Source: Pyruvatibacter mobilis | GTDB lineage: Bacteria > Pseudomonadota > Alphaproteobacteria > CGMCC-115125 | Reading direction: 5' to 3' | Length of the DNA stretch: 64,000 nt | Assembly (NCBI RefSeq): GCF_012848855.1 | Contig: NZ_CP051630.1 | Span: 1,777,501-1,841,500, forward strand | Part shown: positions 8,449 to 21,200 of the stretch, one piece after another | Layout: the number at the start of each line of letters is the position of its first letter | Position numbering within the stretch: position 1 is the stretch's first letter | Position numbers and translations under genes: made by a program | Notes under the pieces: model-generated | Told to the model about the DNA's origin: nothing | Databases searched by the model: none | What the model saw: the letters and a program-made list of their open reading frames with translations, nothing else

Positions 8449-9567
8449 ATGAAAGCCGACGCGCATCCCCAGCAAGACGACCGCCTGCGGGCCTTGCGCA
8501 GCTACGGCATCCTCGACACACCGCGCGAGGAAGAGTTCGACGAGATGGTGCGCCTTGCCGCGGCGATCTGCGACGCACCGATTGCCGTCATCAATCTCAT
8601 CGACGAAGACCGCCAGTGGTTCAAGGCGGAGGTCGGCCTCGGCACGCGCGAGACGCCGATCGACACGTCGATCTGCAGCCACGTCATTCTGGGTGAGGAT
8701 TTCGTCGAGATTCACGACACGCTGGCCGACCCGCGCATGGCCGACAACCCGCTCTGCCTTGCTGCCGAAGCGCCGCTGCGCTTTTATGCAGGCGCGCTAC
8801 TCAAGACGGAGGACGGCCTGCCCATCGGCACGCTCTGCGTGCTCGACCACGCCCCGCGCAGCCTCACCGATATCCAGCGCGACACCATCAAGATTCTCGC
8901 CCGCCAGGTCATGCGGCAGATCGACCTGCGCTTCGCCCTGCAGCAGCAGATCATCCTTCAGAACGAGGTCGATCACCGGGTGAAGAATTCGCTCGCCATG
9001 GTCTCCGGCCTGCTGCGCCTGCAGACCCGCAAGCTCACCGATCCGGAAGCCAAGGCCGCCCTCACCGCCACCCAGACCCGCGTCAACGCCATCGCGGCGC
9101 TGCATCAGGCGATGTACCAGACCAGCGCCGTTGATTCCGTGGATCTGTCGATCTTCGCCAAGACCATCGGTGAAAGCCTCAAGGCCACAGCGCCCGTGCA
9201 GGTGGATGTCGTCTTCGATTTCACCGCCATCAAGGTGCCGTCGGAAATGGCGTCCGGCATCGCGATGATCGTCAACGAGTTCGCCGCCAACTCGTTCCAG
9301 CACGCCTTTCCCGGCAATCGCGCCGGCCGGATCGAGGTCCGCGGCGACATCACCGATGACGGCATGCTCGTTGTCGAGGCCCGCGACGATGGCGTCGGTA
9401 CCGGCGACTGCCCCGATGGCGGCGTGCCGCCCGTGTCCGGCGAGTTCTCCTCCGGCCTCGGCATGAAGATCATCGAAAGCTCCGCCGCCAGTCTCGGCGG
9501 CACGGTGGAAAGCAGCGTCACCGAGGACGGCGCCCGCATGCGCCTCACCGTCCCGCTCGAGCGCTGA
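8449..9567 (+). CDS. GAF-domain sensor histidine kinase (HisKA_2/HWE type)
   Basis: 372 residues from the ATG at 8449; an upstream frame to 8341 adds 36 non-conserved residues. Residues of about 10-150 form a GAF domain, recognisable from YGILDTPREEEFDEMV, DEDRQWFKAEVG and the SICSHVI/LCVLD elements seen in GAF-linked kinases. The dimerisation region carries the phospho-acceptor His176 in VDHRVKNSLAMV, the HisKA_2 signature. The ATPase has NEFAANSFQHAF (N box), ARDDGVG and GLGMKIIESS. No transmembrane segment is present, so it senses a cytosolic or diffusible cue. In alphaproteobacteria such kinases often feed the PhyR/EcfG general stress response, but no phyR or sigma gene is visible here, so it is an orphan kinase. 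Confidence 0.88.
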   Translation: MKADAHPQQDDRLRALRSYGILDTPREEEFDEMVRLAAAICDAPIAVINLIDEDRQWFKAEVGLGTRETPIDTSICSHVILGEDFVEIHDTLADPRMADNPLCLAAEAPLRFYAGALLKTEDGLPIGTLCVLDHAPRSLTDIQRDTIKILARQVMRQIDLRFALQQQIILQNEVDHRVKNSLAMVSGLLRLQTRKLTDPEAKAALTATQTRVNAIAALHQAMYQTSAVDSVDLSIFAKTIGESLKATAPVQVDVVFDFTAIKVPSEMASGIAMIVNEFAANSFQHAFPGNRAGRIEVRGDITDDGMLVVEARDDGVGTGDCPDGGVPPVSGEFSSGLGMKIIESSAASLGGTVESSVTEDGARMRLTVPLER

Positions 9568-9590
9568 GCCGCCCCCTTTTCCCCACGCCC

Positions 9591-9638
9591 ATGACAAGGT
9601 TGCCGCCCGCACCGCCCCGGTCCGCGCGGGCGTGTCAT
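9591..9638 (+). terminator. Possible stem-loop after the histidine kinase
   Basis: ATGACA (9591-9596) pairs with TGTCAT (9633-9638), and inside it GCCCGC (9605-9610) pairs with GCGGGC (9626-9631). It starts 23 bases after the kinase stop. It lacks a clear T-run, so terminator function is tentative. Confidence 0.35.
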
Positions 9639-9656
9639 CGCGTCACTTGATTTTTA

Positions 9657-9682
9657 TATCACCCGATAATATCAATCGATAA
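9657..9682. promoter_or_regulatory. Tandem TATC-N4-GATA boxes upstream of MpaB-like gene
   Basis: Two adjacent 13-base copies, TATCACCCGATAA and TATCAATCGATAA, match at 11 of 13 positions. Each is itself a small palindrome, TATC-N4-GATA. They sit 40-65 bases before the MpaB-like start in an AT-rich patch that stands out from the GC-rich surroundings. They are plausible operators for the TetR protein encoded at 11144-11830. Confidence 0.5.
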
Positions 9683-9722
9683 AACATTGATCCGGCACGC
9701 GCCGGTCCAGGAGAGGTGCCCC

Positions 9723-11081
9723 ATGTCCATGCCCGCGTCGTCCCAATCTGCGCCGTCCACCGCGCCGCTTTACTCCGATGCCGTCCGGCGGCAGAAGACG
9801 GACATTCCGGCGATCTATGGCGGCATTGATTTCGACGCGGTGCCGGAGCGCTTTGCCACCTCGCCGGACGCTGCCACCGAGCTGCCCGCCCGCCTCGCCG
9901 ACACGCGGCAGCGGCTGCTGGCGGACGACGGCAAGTTGGCCCTGATCCGCAACTACACCATGACCGGCGACCGGGTGGCCGACGCCTATGCGGCGCTCAT
10001 TCCCGAATATGGTTTCCGCGCCCTGGTGGACATGCTGGAGACGGCCTGTGATCACGGCATCGAGGCCGTCGAGACCCCGCCCGCCGAGCTCGTTGCCTTC
10101 ATCCGCGCCATGGAGGACACGCCGGACTGGGTCAACATGGAGATGGTCGAGCGCGGCGCCCGGCAGGAGCGCAACCTGATGGCCAATGTGTCGCCCTACG
10201 CCATTCGCGGGGCGTTCATCGCCACCTTCATGAACAAGTATTCTGCCCTGCCGATGATGATGACAGGCACGCTGTCTGATACTACCTCCGCCAAGCGGGT
10301 GCTGGAGACCGCGAGCTTCTTCACCGCCACCACCCTGCCCGGCGCGCTGGGCCGGTTCGGCGGCGGGTTCAAGGCAGCCGCCAAGGTGCGGCTGATGCAT
10401 TCCATGGTGCGGTTCAACATCATGCGGTCAGGCAAGTGGGACCAGGCGACCTACGGCATTCCCATTCCGCAGGTGGACCAGATGCCCGCCGGGCTCATCG
10501 GCGTGTTCCTCATGTCGTTCCGCATCCTTCAGGAAGGTCGCACCAGCTTCACCGAGCCCGAACGCTGCATGGTGGAACTGTCCCGGTACAGATGTTTCCT
10601 GCTCGGCCTGCCGCAGGACCTTCTGGCCGACACGCCCCAGGCCATCGCCGACCTGATGCTCATGCGCAATGCCACCCTGCGCTCTGAATATGACGATGCC
10701 ACCTGCGGCGAGCTTGTGCGCGGCACCATGGTGGCGGACCTCTCCAAGGACGTATCGCCGCTGGGCCGCCTGCGCGACTGGATGGAGCGCGGGTTCTCGC
10801 GCGTCTATTTCATCCAGAATTTCTGCGAAGGCCGCATCGAACGTGCCGAGGCCATGGGCGTGCGGCTTACCCTGAACGACAAGATTGCCGCCGCCGTCAC
10901 CGCCGCGATCATCTTTCCCAAGGCAGCAGCCTACAAGGCGCTGCTGCGCCTGCCAGTCGCCGGGGCAATCGCTGACCGGATGCTGGTGCGCAAGGTGGAG
11001 CGGCTGCTCGACAGCTATGGGCATGCGGATTTCATCACCGATTCATCCCAGTACAAGCCGGTGATGGCGAAGGCGGCCTGA
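9723..11081 (+). CDS. MpaB/latex-clearing-like (DUF2236) putative haem oxygenase
   Basis: 452 residues. The ATG at 9723 has GGAGAGG upstream. The central and C-terminal part resembles the DUF2236 family, which includes bacterial MpaB-like and rubber oxygenase (Lcp) proteins. It has an all-helical composition, with a conserved block RLMHSMVRFNIM followed by W..ATYGIPIPQVDQM and later SRYRCFLLGLPQDLL. In Lcp the equivalent H-x3-R block is at the b-type haem. No signal peptide is seen, unlike secreted Lcp, so a cytosolic substrate is likely. The TetR gene 62 bases downstream probably controls it through the paired boxes at 9657-9682. The family call is fairly sure; the substrate is unknown. Confidence 0.7.
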   Translation: MSMPASSQSAPSTAPLYSDAVRRQKTDIPAIYGGIDFDAVPERFATSPDAATELPARLADTRQRLLADDGKLALIRNYTMTGDRVADAYAALIPEYGFRALVDMLETACDHGIEAVETPPAELVAFIRAMEDTPDWVNMEMVERGARQERNLMANVSPYAIRGAFIATFMNKYSALPMMMTGTLSDTTSAKRVLETASFFTATTLPGALGRFGGGFKAAAKVRLMHSMVRFNIMRSGKWDQATYGIPIPQVDQMPAGLIGVFLMSFRILQEGRTSFTEPERCMVELSRYRCFLLGLPQDLLADTPQAIADLMLMRNATLRSEYDDATCGELVRGTMVADLSKDVSPLGRLRDWMERGFSRVYFIQNFCEGRIERAEAMGVRLTLNDKIAAAVTAAIIFPKAAAYKALLRLPVAGAIADRMLVRKVERLLDSYGHADFITDSSQYKPVMAKAA

Positions 11082-11143
11082 CCCGGCCTATACTGCCCAT
11101 CGTCCAGAAAGACCGGACCAAGGCAGACCGGACCAAGGCAGAG

Positions 11144-11830
11144 ATGACGAACCCCGCACCGCTCAAATCCCCCCGCTGGTCATCGGCCACAAGCTCGTCG
11201 AAAGGCGACAGCACCCGGCAGACGATCCTGCTGGCGGCTGCCACCGCCTTCGGCGACAAGGGCTATGACGCCGTCTCCACGCGGGAGATCGCGCGTCTTG
11301 CCGGGGTCAACCAGCCGGCCATCAACTACTACTTCAAGGGCAAGGAAGAGCTTTACCGCGCCTGCGCCGAGGCCATCGTGGATGAGTTCTACGAGCACAC
11401 GCAACAGGCCGCCGACGAGGCGGTCAGGCTGTTGCAGTCCACGCGCGACCCAAATGCCCTGCGCGGGGCCTTGCGCAGCGTGATACGGGAACTGTCCGTG
11501 CTGCTCATATTGTCGGAACAGCACCAATCCTGGTCCGCCTTTGTGGCGCGCGAAGTGCGCAATCCGGGACCCGCGCATCAGATCATCTTCACCCGCCTGT
11601 GGGAGCCGGGCATCGAGCTTGTGGCCTGGCTGGTTGCCGGCATCAAGGGCCACCGCAAGGTGGAGCCGCAATCGCGCATCGAGGCCATCCTGCTGCTGTC
11701 CAGCCTCATAGGCTTCGGAGACGGGCGCTCGGTCACCCTGCGCGTGATGAAGTGGGACAGGATCGGCGAAGCGGAATTCGCCCTCATCGACGAGGTCGTC
11801 ACCCGGCAGATCGACGCGATCACCGGCTAG
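11144..11830 (+). CDS. TetR-family regulator with CerR-like C-terminal domain
   Basis: 228 residues. After about 25 low-complexity residues comes a TetR HTH (ILLAAATAFGDKGYDAVSTR, then EIARLAGVNQPAINYYFKGK). The C-terminal half (HTQQAADEAVRLLQ, SEQHQSWSAFVAREV, LLSSLIGFGDGRS) resembles the CerR-type (DUF1956) ligand-binding domain. The phrase INYYFKGKEELY is characteristic of this subgroup. It follows the MpaB-like gene by 62 bases on the same strand and is therefore probably its co-transcribed autoregulator. The likely operator is the pair of boxes upstream of the MpaB-like gene. The ligand is unknown. Confidence 0.85.
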   Translation: MTNPAPLKSPRWSSATSSSKGDSTRQTILLAAATAFGDKGYDAVSTREIARLAGVNQPAINYYFKGKEELYRACAEAIVDEFYEHTQQAADEAVRLLQSTRDPNALRGALRSVIRELSVLLILSEQHQSWSAFVAREVRNPGPAHQIIFTRLWEPGIELVAWLVAGIKGHRKVEPQSRIEAILLLSSLIGFGDGRSVTLRVMKWDRIGEAEFALIDEVVTRQIDAITG

Positions 11831-11930
11831 GCGCGTATCCGGCCCCACTTTCCTCATATTTACCGGCACACTCCCGACGCCCGGATATCACCACCGCCTG
11901 TCGCGGTGCCGTCCGCGTGAGGAGATGCCC

Positions 11931-12833
11931 ATGCCGTCCGCCCCGTCCCGCCGCCAGGCCCTTGCGGCCACCGTCCTGGCCGGCACGGCCCTCGCCGCCG
12001 CCACTCCCGCCGCCGCGCGGGCCGGAACCCCGCCGGGCCCGCCGCAGCTCGACGCGGATCTTGCGGCGCTGGAGGCCCGGCATGGCGGCCGTCTCGGCGT
12101 CGCCATCCTCGATCCCGCCACGGGCGCGGCCACGGGCCATCGCGCCGATGAGCGCTTCCTGCTCATGAGCACCTTCAAGGCGCTCGCCGCAGCCTTCGTC
12201 CTCACGCGCGTGGAGAATGGCGACGAGCAGCTCGACCGGCGCATCACCCATAGTGAGGCCGACCTCATCCCCTGGTCGCCGGTCACCAAGCACCACACGG
12301 GCGCGCCGGGCATGACAGTCGCCGCCCTGTGCGATGCCGCCGTCACCTGGAGCGACAACACGGCGGCCAATCTGCTGCTTGAAAGCGTTGGCGGCCCCGC
12401 GTCCCTCACGGCCTATCTGCGCGGGCTGGGGGATGACATGACGCGGCTTGACCGCATCGAGCCCGCCCTCAACCTGCATGACGGCCCGGACGACATCAGG
12501 GACACCACCACCCCGGCCGCCATGGCGGCCACCCTGCGGACCCTTCTGTTCACCGATGCGCTCGCCCCCGCCTCGCGTGACCAGCTCACCGCCTGGCTCA
12601 TCACCAGCAAGACTGGCGGCACCCGCCTGCGCGCCGGGGTGCCGGACACGTGGCTTGTGGGCGACAAGACCGGCACCAACACCGAAGGCGCCGCCGCCGA
12701 TATCGGCGTCATCTGGCCGCTTGGCCACGGCCCCCTCATCATCGCCGCCTATTGCGACATGCCGTCCCTCACGGGCGACGCGCGCAACGCTGTCTTCGCC
12801 GAGGTGGCGCGACTGGCCGTGCAGGACCTCTGA
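11931..12833 (+). CDS. Class A (serine) beta-lactamase with Tat signal
   Basis: 300 residues. The N-terminus is a twin-arginine signal (SRRQALAATVLAG...) ending near AAARAG, so export of the folded enzyme by Tat is predicted. All class A signatures are present: S80-T-F-K83 (Ambler S70/K73), S141-D-N (Ambler 130-132), E177-P-A-L-N (Ambler E166 to N170), and K246-T-G (Ambler 234-236). It hydrolyses beta-lactams in the periplasm. The start at 11931 is preceded by GAGGAG with 6-base spacing; the ATG at 11925 is too close to that site. The gene has the same GC-rich composition as its neighbours, so it is probably resident. No ampR-type regulator is adjacent. The substrate spectrum cannot be read from the sequence. 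Confidence 0.93.
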   Translation: MPSAPSRRQALAATVLAGTALAAATPAAARAGTPPGPPQLDADLAALEARHGGRLGVAILDPATGAATGHRADERFLLMSTFKALAAAFVLTRVENGDEQLDRRITHSEADLIPWSPVTKHHTGAPGMTVAALCDAAVTWSDNTAANLLLESVGGPASLTAYLRGLGDDMTRLDRIEPALNLHDGPDDIRDTTTPAAMAATLRTLLFTDALAPASRDQLTAWLITSKTGGTRLRAGVPDTWLVGDKTGTNTEGAAADIGVIWPLGHGPLIIAAYCDMPSLTGDARNAVFAEVARLAVQDL

Positions 12834-12846
12834 GACAGCCACGAAA

Positions 12847-12871
12847 AAGCCCGGCGCGATGCGCCGGGCTT
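12847..12871 (+). terminator. Hairpin terminator after the beta-lactamase gene
   Basis: AAGCCCGGCG (12847-12856) pairs perfectly with CGCCGGGCTT (12862-12871), starting 14 bases after the stop. An A-run precedes the stem and only a weak T-stretch follows. It ends 21 bases before the HEPN-like ORF. Confidence 0.65.
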
Positions 12872-12892
12872 ATGCGACTTTAGGATGAGCAT

Positions 12893-14035
12893 ATGACCGA
12901 CACAGAGTGGACTCCAATATTTGTCCTGCCGAATATCCCGCTTGAAGCCCAGATAGGTTGCGACATTGCAGCAATCGCACCGGCCGATGACCCTCGTGTT
13001 GTTACCCTCAAGCAAGAGCATCCTTCATTCGAAGACTTCATGAACCGGTTTTCGGACAATTTTGGAGATAGTTTCGAGCCATCAGTCCTGATCCTGAACT
13101 CAGAAGCACCACCAGCCTTTCGAGATGTCACAGCGCTTGCGAGCTTCCGGGACCTCATTGCTCTTTCCATAGTCACTCACAGCCGGGCGATGGCACTCCG
13201 ACATCCAGGCGGAAATCGACCGCTCTACGGCGACGCCTTCGCGATCTATCCTTGGATGCTTGATAGAGACTATGAGGACATGATCGGGAATACTCCTGCG
13301 ATCCTTGGCATACATCAGCTGTCACGCTTTAGAGGCCAATCGTCACCTTCCCTGTTCCGAACATCTCTAAGGGAAATCGACGTCGACCGGCCACTTTTGG
13401 AAAAACTGATGGAACGCTGGCGTTTGCACTTTAGCGCAAGCACAAGTGCCTGGCAGGACATTGCGCTGATGCGCTCGCTAAATATGGCGTATCACGCTTC
13501 CCTTTTGCCTTCAGGAACAGAAACAAGGTTTTACGATGTGGGGCGGCTGGTGTCTCTCTGGGTCAGTGCGTTCGAGATTCTCGCGCATCCTGGCGGCAGC
13601 GGTCATGCTAATCGTGACAAAGTGTTTGAGATGATTGAGTTGACACCTTGGGCAAAGGAAAAGTGCGGTCAGCTCTCTTTCGATACAGGCAGCAAAAAAC
13701 TGCCGTTTAAGCGTTCCTTGGCATCGTGGCTCTATCAAAAACTCTACGATTGTCGGAATGATTTCCTTCACGGGAACCCCGTCGAGCGGAATGACCTCAT
13801 TCTTCCCGTGTCAAATCGCACGGTCTTCGAATATGCAGCGCCACTCTACCGGATCGCATTGACTGCCTTTCTTCCGCTCACGTACGACGTTCCTGCACCA
13901 CATCAAGACGACGCGAGCGAGTTTGCGGCTTATGTCACAGACCGGATAAAATTTCTGCGACCACAGAGATTGATCGAGGAAGCGATCCTGACCGCAACGG
14001 GCGCAAATACTGACCGCGACACACTTAGTAGCTAA
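12893..14035 (+). CDS. HEPN-like protein of unknown function in a low-GC islet
   Basis: 380 residues, and I do not recognise a named family with certainty. The C-terminal third is helical and carries R288-N-D-F-L-H293 inside LYDCRNDFLHGNPV. This fits the R-x4-H ribonuclease motif of HEPN domains and most resembles Apea-like HEPN proteins, some of which act in anti-phage defence. The N-terminal part (EWTPIFVLPNIPLE, FEPSVLILNSEAP) has no assignable motif. Base use differs from the surroundings: 28 of 60 bases are G/C in 13681-13740, against 42 of 60 in 12661-12720 of the preceding gene, and rarer codons are common. The start ATG has GGATGAG just upstream. It stands alone between the beta-lactamase terminator and guaA and looks horizontally acquired. 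An RNase or defence role is inference. Confidence 0.72.
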   Translation: MTDTEWTPIFVLPNIPLEAQIGCDIAAIAPADDPRVVTLKQEHPSFEDFMNRFSDNFGDSFEPSVLILNSEAPPAFRDVTALASFRDLIALSIVTHSRAMALRHPGGNRPLYGDAFAIYPWMLDRDYEDMIGNTPAILGIHQLSRFRGQSSPSLFRTSLREIDVDRPLLEKLMERWRLHFSASTSAWQDIALMRSLNMAYHASLLPSGTETRFYDVGRLVSLWVSAFEILAHPGGSGHANRDKVFEMIELTPWAKEKCGQLSFDTGSKKLPFKRSLASWLYQKLYDCRNDFLHGNPVERNDLILPVSNRTVFEYAAPLYRIALTAFLPLTYDVPAPHQDDASEFAAYVTDRIKFLRPQRLIEEAILTATGANTDRDTLSS

Positions 14036-14082
14036 CTGAATTGCTGCCGGTCTCTTGCCACTTCTCAGTTGGAATTTGCAAT

Positions 14083-15666
<1,584 letters not shown>

Positions 15667-15682
15667 GAGAGGCTAAGTCCGT

Positions 15683-18438
<2,756 letters not shown>

Positions 18439-18477
18439 TCATTCGTTGGCGGGGGTACTTACCATGGCAGCGGCACC

Positions 18478-18495
18478 CCGCAAACCGTTTTGCGG
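18478..18495. other. Small perfect hairpin in the guaB upstream region
   Basis: CCGCAAA and TTTGCGG form a 7-bp stem with a 4-base loop about 97 bases upstream of guaB. A second weak stem (CACAT/ATGTG) follows within 20 bases. They could be the 3' end structure of rlmE or part of the guaB leader. Confidence 0.35.
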
Positions 18496-18608
18496 TGCAC
18501 ACATGCAAATGTGCCATGCACAGGCTCGTGAAGGCGGTCCGGAATGGCGCCTCAAACAGGGCTTAGGCCGCACATGCGCACGGATTGCGCCTGAATGGCG
18601 GTGCGGCG

Positions 18609-19361
18609 CTAGGCGTCGCCCTCGCCGCCGTCATCGTCCTTGCGGCCCTTGAAGCCCGTGGCCAGCACATACATTTCCGCCGAATCGGCGCGGCTGGCCT
18701 TCGGCTTCACATGGCGCACCACCTTGAAATTGGTGCGTAGCATGTCCATCAGGTCCTTCTCCGCCCCGCCCTGAAGCACCTTGGCGAGGAAGCTGCCGCC
18801 GGGCTTCAGCACCTCGATGGCAAATTCCAGCGCCAGCTCGCACAGATGCATGATGCGCAGGTGGTCGGTCGCCTTGTGGCCTGTGGCCGACGCCGCCATG
18901 TCCGACATCACCACATCGGCGGGGCCGCCCATCTCAGCCTTCAGCCGGTCGGGCGCATCATCGGCCATGAAATCCCCCTCCAGCAGCGTCGCGCCGGGGA
19001 TGGTCTCGATGGGCAGCAGGTCGATGCCGATCACATGGCCACCGCGATTGGTCTCGACGCCGGTGCGCTTCACCGCGATCTGCGTCCAGCCGCCGGGGGC
19101 CGCGCCCAGGTCCACCACCCGGTAGCCGGGCTTGAGGATGTGGTATTTCTCGTCGATCTCGGCCAGCTTGTAGGCGGCGCGGCTGCGATAGCCGTCGCGC
19201 CGTGCAGCAGCCACATAGGGATCGTTGAGCTGGCGTTGCAGCCACAGGGTGCTCGACGTCTTGCGGCCGCGTGCCGTGCGCACGCGCTGCTTCAGCTCCC
19301 GCGCGCCGCCCCCGCCGCCTGCGGACGCGCCGCTGCCGCCTCCCCGTCGTGATCTCGCCAT
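18609..19361 (-). CDS. rlmE: 23S rRNA (uridine2552-2'-O)-methyltransferase RlmE (FtsJ/RrmJ)
   Basis: 250 residues. The core is the RrmJ fold. It has SAM motif I VVDLGAAPGGWTQIA and the catalytic K-D-K-E tetrad in SRAAYKLAEID, VMSDMAASATGH, FLAKVLQGG and SADSAEMYVLA-like (ADSAEMYV) segments. RlmE 2'-O-methylates U2552 in the ribosomal A-loop. Compared with E. coli it has an N-terminal extension of about 35 Gly/Arg/Ser-rich residues (residues 1-35) and an acidic tail, common in alphaproteobacterial homologues. It follows the ppx-type gene by 99 bases on the same strand. Confidence 0.94.
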   Translation of the reverse strand: MARSRRGGGSGASAGGGGGARELKQRVRTARGRKTSSTLWLQRQLNDPYVAAARRDGYRSRAAYKLAEIDEKYHILKPGYRVVDLGAAPGGWTQIAVKRTGVETNRGGHVIGIDLLPIETIPGATLLEGDFMADDAPDRLKAEMGGPADVVMSDMAASATGHKATDHLRIMHLCELALEFAIEVLKPGGSFLAKVLQGGAEKDLMDMLRTNFKVVRHVKPKASRADSAEMYVLATGFKGRKDDDGGEGDA

Positions 19362-19460
19362 ATCCGTTGCCGCCGGTCCTGCTGGTTGTCCGGTGCGGGG
19401 GCCTCGCAGGCCGCCGCACGCGGGTTCAGCCGTTCTGATGCCGCTCCTGCGGGGTGCCCG

Positions 19461-21032
19461 TCAAGCGCCTGCCGGATTGTCCGCCGGCCGCGCGCCGCGG
19501 CGGTTGCGGTTACGGCCGCCCCGGCGGCGGCGTTTGCGCTTGTTTTTGCCCCGGTCCTCGCGCATCAGTGTCATCAGGATGCCTTCGCGCAGGCCCCGGT
19601 CCGCCACCCGCAAACGGCGGCACGGCCAGGTGGTGCGGATCGCTTCGAGAATGGCGCAACCGGCCAGCACGAGGTCGGCCCGGTCCTTGCCGATACAGGG
19701 CACGCGGGCCCGCTCGTCGAAGCTCATCAGGCTCAGCCCGTCGGTCACCGCCGCCACATCGGCGAAATCGACCCAGATGCCGTCCACCTTGGAGCGGTCA
19801 TAGCGCCGCAGGCCCAGGTGAATGCCCGCGATGGTGGTGACGGTGCCGGACGTGCCGAGCAGGTGAATGTCGCCTGACTCGGTTGCTGCGGCCAGTTCCG
19901 CGTCCAGCTCCTCCGTCCACGGACGGTCTGCCAGCAGCGCCTTTACTTCTGCCACCATGCTTTCATAGCCGGCGCGGTTGACGGTACGGCCGTCATAGCG
20001 GTCCGCCAGTGTCACCACGCCCACCGGCAGCGACGCCCAGGCCAGCGGTTCCGGCTCTCCGCGCGGGCCGTTGGCAGTCATGTCGAGCCACACCAGCTCG
20101 GTGGAGCCGCCGCCGATATCAAACACCAGCGCCTTGCTGGCGGAGCGGTCGAGCAGCGGCGCGCAGCCGATCACCGCAAGGCGGGCTTCCTCCTCCGGTG
20201 ACAGCACTTCCATATCGAGGCCGGTTTCGCGCGCCACACGGCGCATGAAGATGTCCGAATTGTCCGCGTGGCGGCACGCCTGGGTAGTCACCACCCGGGC
20301 GCGGGCCACGTTGCGGCGGCGCATCTTGGAGGCGCAGATGCGCAGGGCCGCCACAGCCCGGTCCATCGCCTCTTCCGCCAGGTGCTGGCTGGTGCCCAGC
20401 CCTTCCCCCAGCCGCACAATGCGCGAAAAGGCGTCCACCACCTCGAAGCCCACACCGGAGGGCCGGGCGATCAGCAGGCGGCAGTTATTTGTACCGAGAT
20501 CAACCGCGGCGTAATTGCGGTTGTCAGCCCGCGGCCCGGACCCTGCTTTTGCGGCCGAATGCCTGCCGCTCTGGGTCTGGGAAGTGGACGGCGGCCGGGA
20601 CGGGTTTTTCTGCCCGTTGGGTCCCTGCTTCGACCCATGGGGCATATGCCGGTTGCCGCCGCGGCGGCCGCGCTTGCGGCGCACGGGCTGTGTGCCGTCA
20701 CCGCCTGCGTTGGCATCAGCGTTTGCGCCTGGGCCCGCGCTGTCGCCTGAGCTCTTGCTTTCGCCGGAGGTTGAACTGGACTGTGCGGCTGTATTTGAGG
20801 CCGGGCTTTCGCCTGCCTTTTCAGGGACAGCCCCCGCCTCCCCGGCAGGGCCGCCGCCTTTGCCCTGGGGCAAAGAGTGCTGTTGTTCCACGCGCGCGGC
20901 GCCAGGCACTCCGGCGCCGCGCGGCTGCCTGGACCCGGTCCAGTCGCCTGCGTCGCCCGGGGAAGCCGGGGCCACCCGCACATGGTCGTGCGAGTCGTCC
21001 ACCGTCCCACTCCACGCGCTGCTACTCGCCAT
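19461..21032 (-). CDS. ppx: Ppx/GppA-family phosphatase with disordered and Arg-rich tails
   Basis: 523 residues from the ATG at 21032; the open frame extends to 21149. Residues 173 onward are the exopolyphosphatase/pppGpp phosphatase fold: NYAAVDLGTNNCRLLIARP (phosphate-1 loop), VVTTQACRHADNS, the catalytic Glu region SPEEEARLAVIG and VFDIGGGSTELVW. The family hydrolyses polyphosphate and/or pppGpp. Residues 1-172 are Ser/Gly/Ala-rich and predicted disordered, with a basic patch RRKRGRRGGNR at about 118-128. The last 28 residues are again Arg/Lys/Asn-rich (NKRKRRRRGGRNRNRRG). These RG-like tails could bind RNA or polyphosphate. rlmE lies downstream on the same strand. Polyphosphatase versus GppA activity is not decidable here. 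Confidence 0.85.
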   Translation of the reverse strand: MASSSAWSGTVDDSHDHVRVAPASPGDAGDWTGSRQPRGAGVPGAARVEQQHSLPQGKGGGPAGEAGAVPEKAGESPASNTAAQSSSTSGESKSSGDSAGPGANADANAGGDGTQPVRRKRGRRGGNRHMPHGSKQGPNGQKNPSRPPSTSQTQSGRHSAAKAGSGPRADNRNYAAVDLGTNNCRLLIARPSGVGFEVVDAFSRIVRLGEGLGTSQHLAEEAMDRAVAALRICASKMRRRNVARARVVTTQACRHADNSDIFMRRVARETGLDMEVLSPEEEARLAVIGCAPLLDRSASKALVFDIGGGSTELVWLDMTANGPRGEPEPLAWASLPVGVVTLADRYDGRTVNRAGYESMVAEVKALLADRPWTEELDAELAAATESGDIHLLGTSGTVTTIAGIHLGLRRYDRSKVDGIWVDFADVAAVTDGLSLMSFDERARVPCIGKDRADLVLAGCAILEAIRTTWPCRRLRVADRGLREGILMTLMREDRGKNKRKRRRRGGRNRNRRGARPADNPAGA

Positions 21033-21200
21033 ACTTAGGGGGCAGCGCGGCTTTATGTTGAACTTGAAAGCGAGTCTAGCACCGGCCCGCCGCGCAAGGC
21101 CAGCGCCCATATGGCCCCGGCGCGGGTAACCGCACGGGCAACACGCCAACGAAAAACGGGACGATCGGCAGGGGTGACAGGGTCAGCAGGGTCTGCCGGG

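Noticed and set aside
11931-12833. Beta-lactamase as a recently acquired mobile resistance gene
   Set aside because: GC content and codon use match the neighbours and there is no IS, integron or transposon end. It looks resident.
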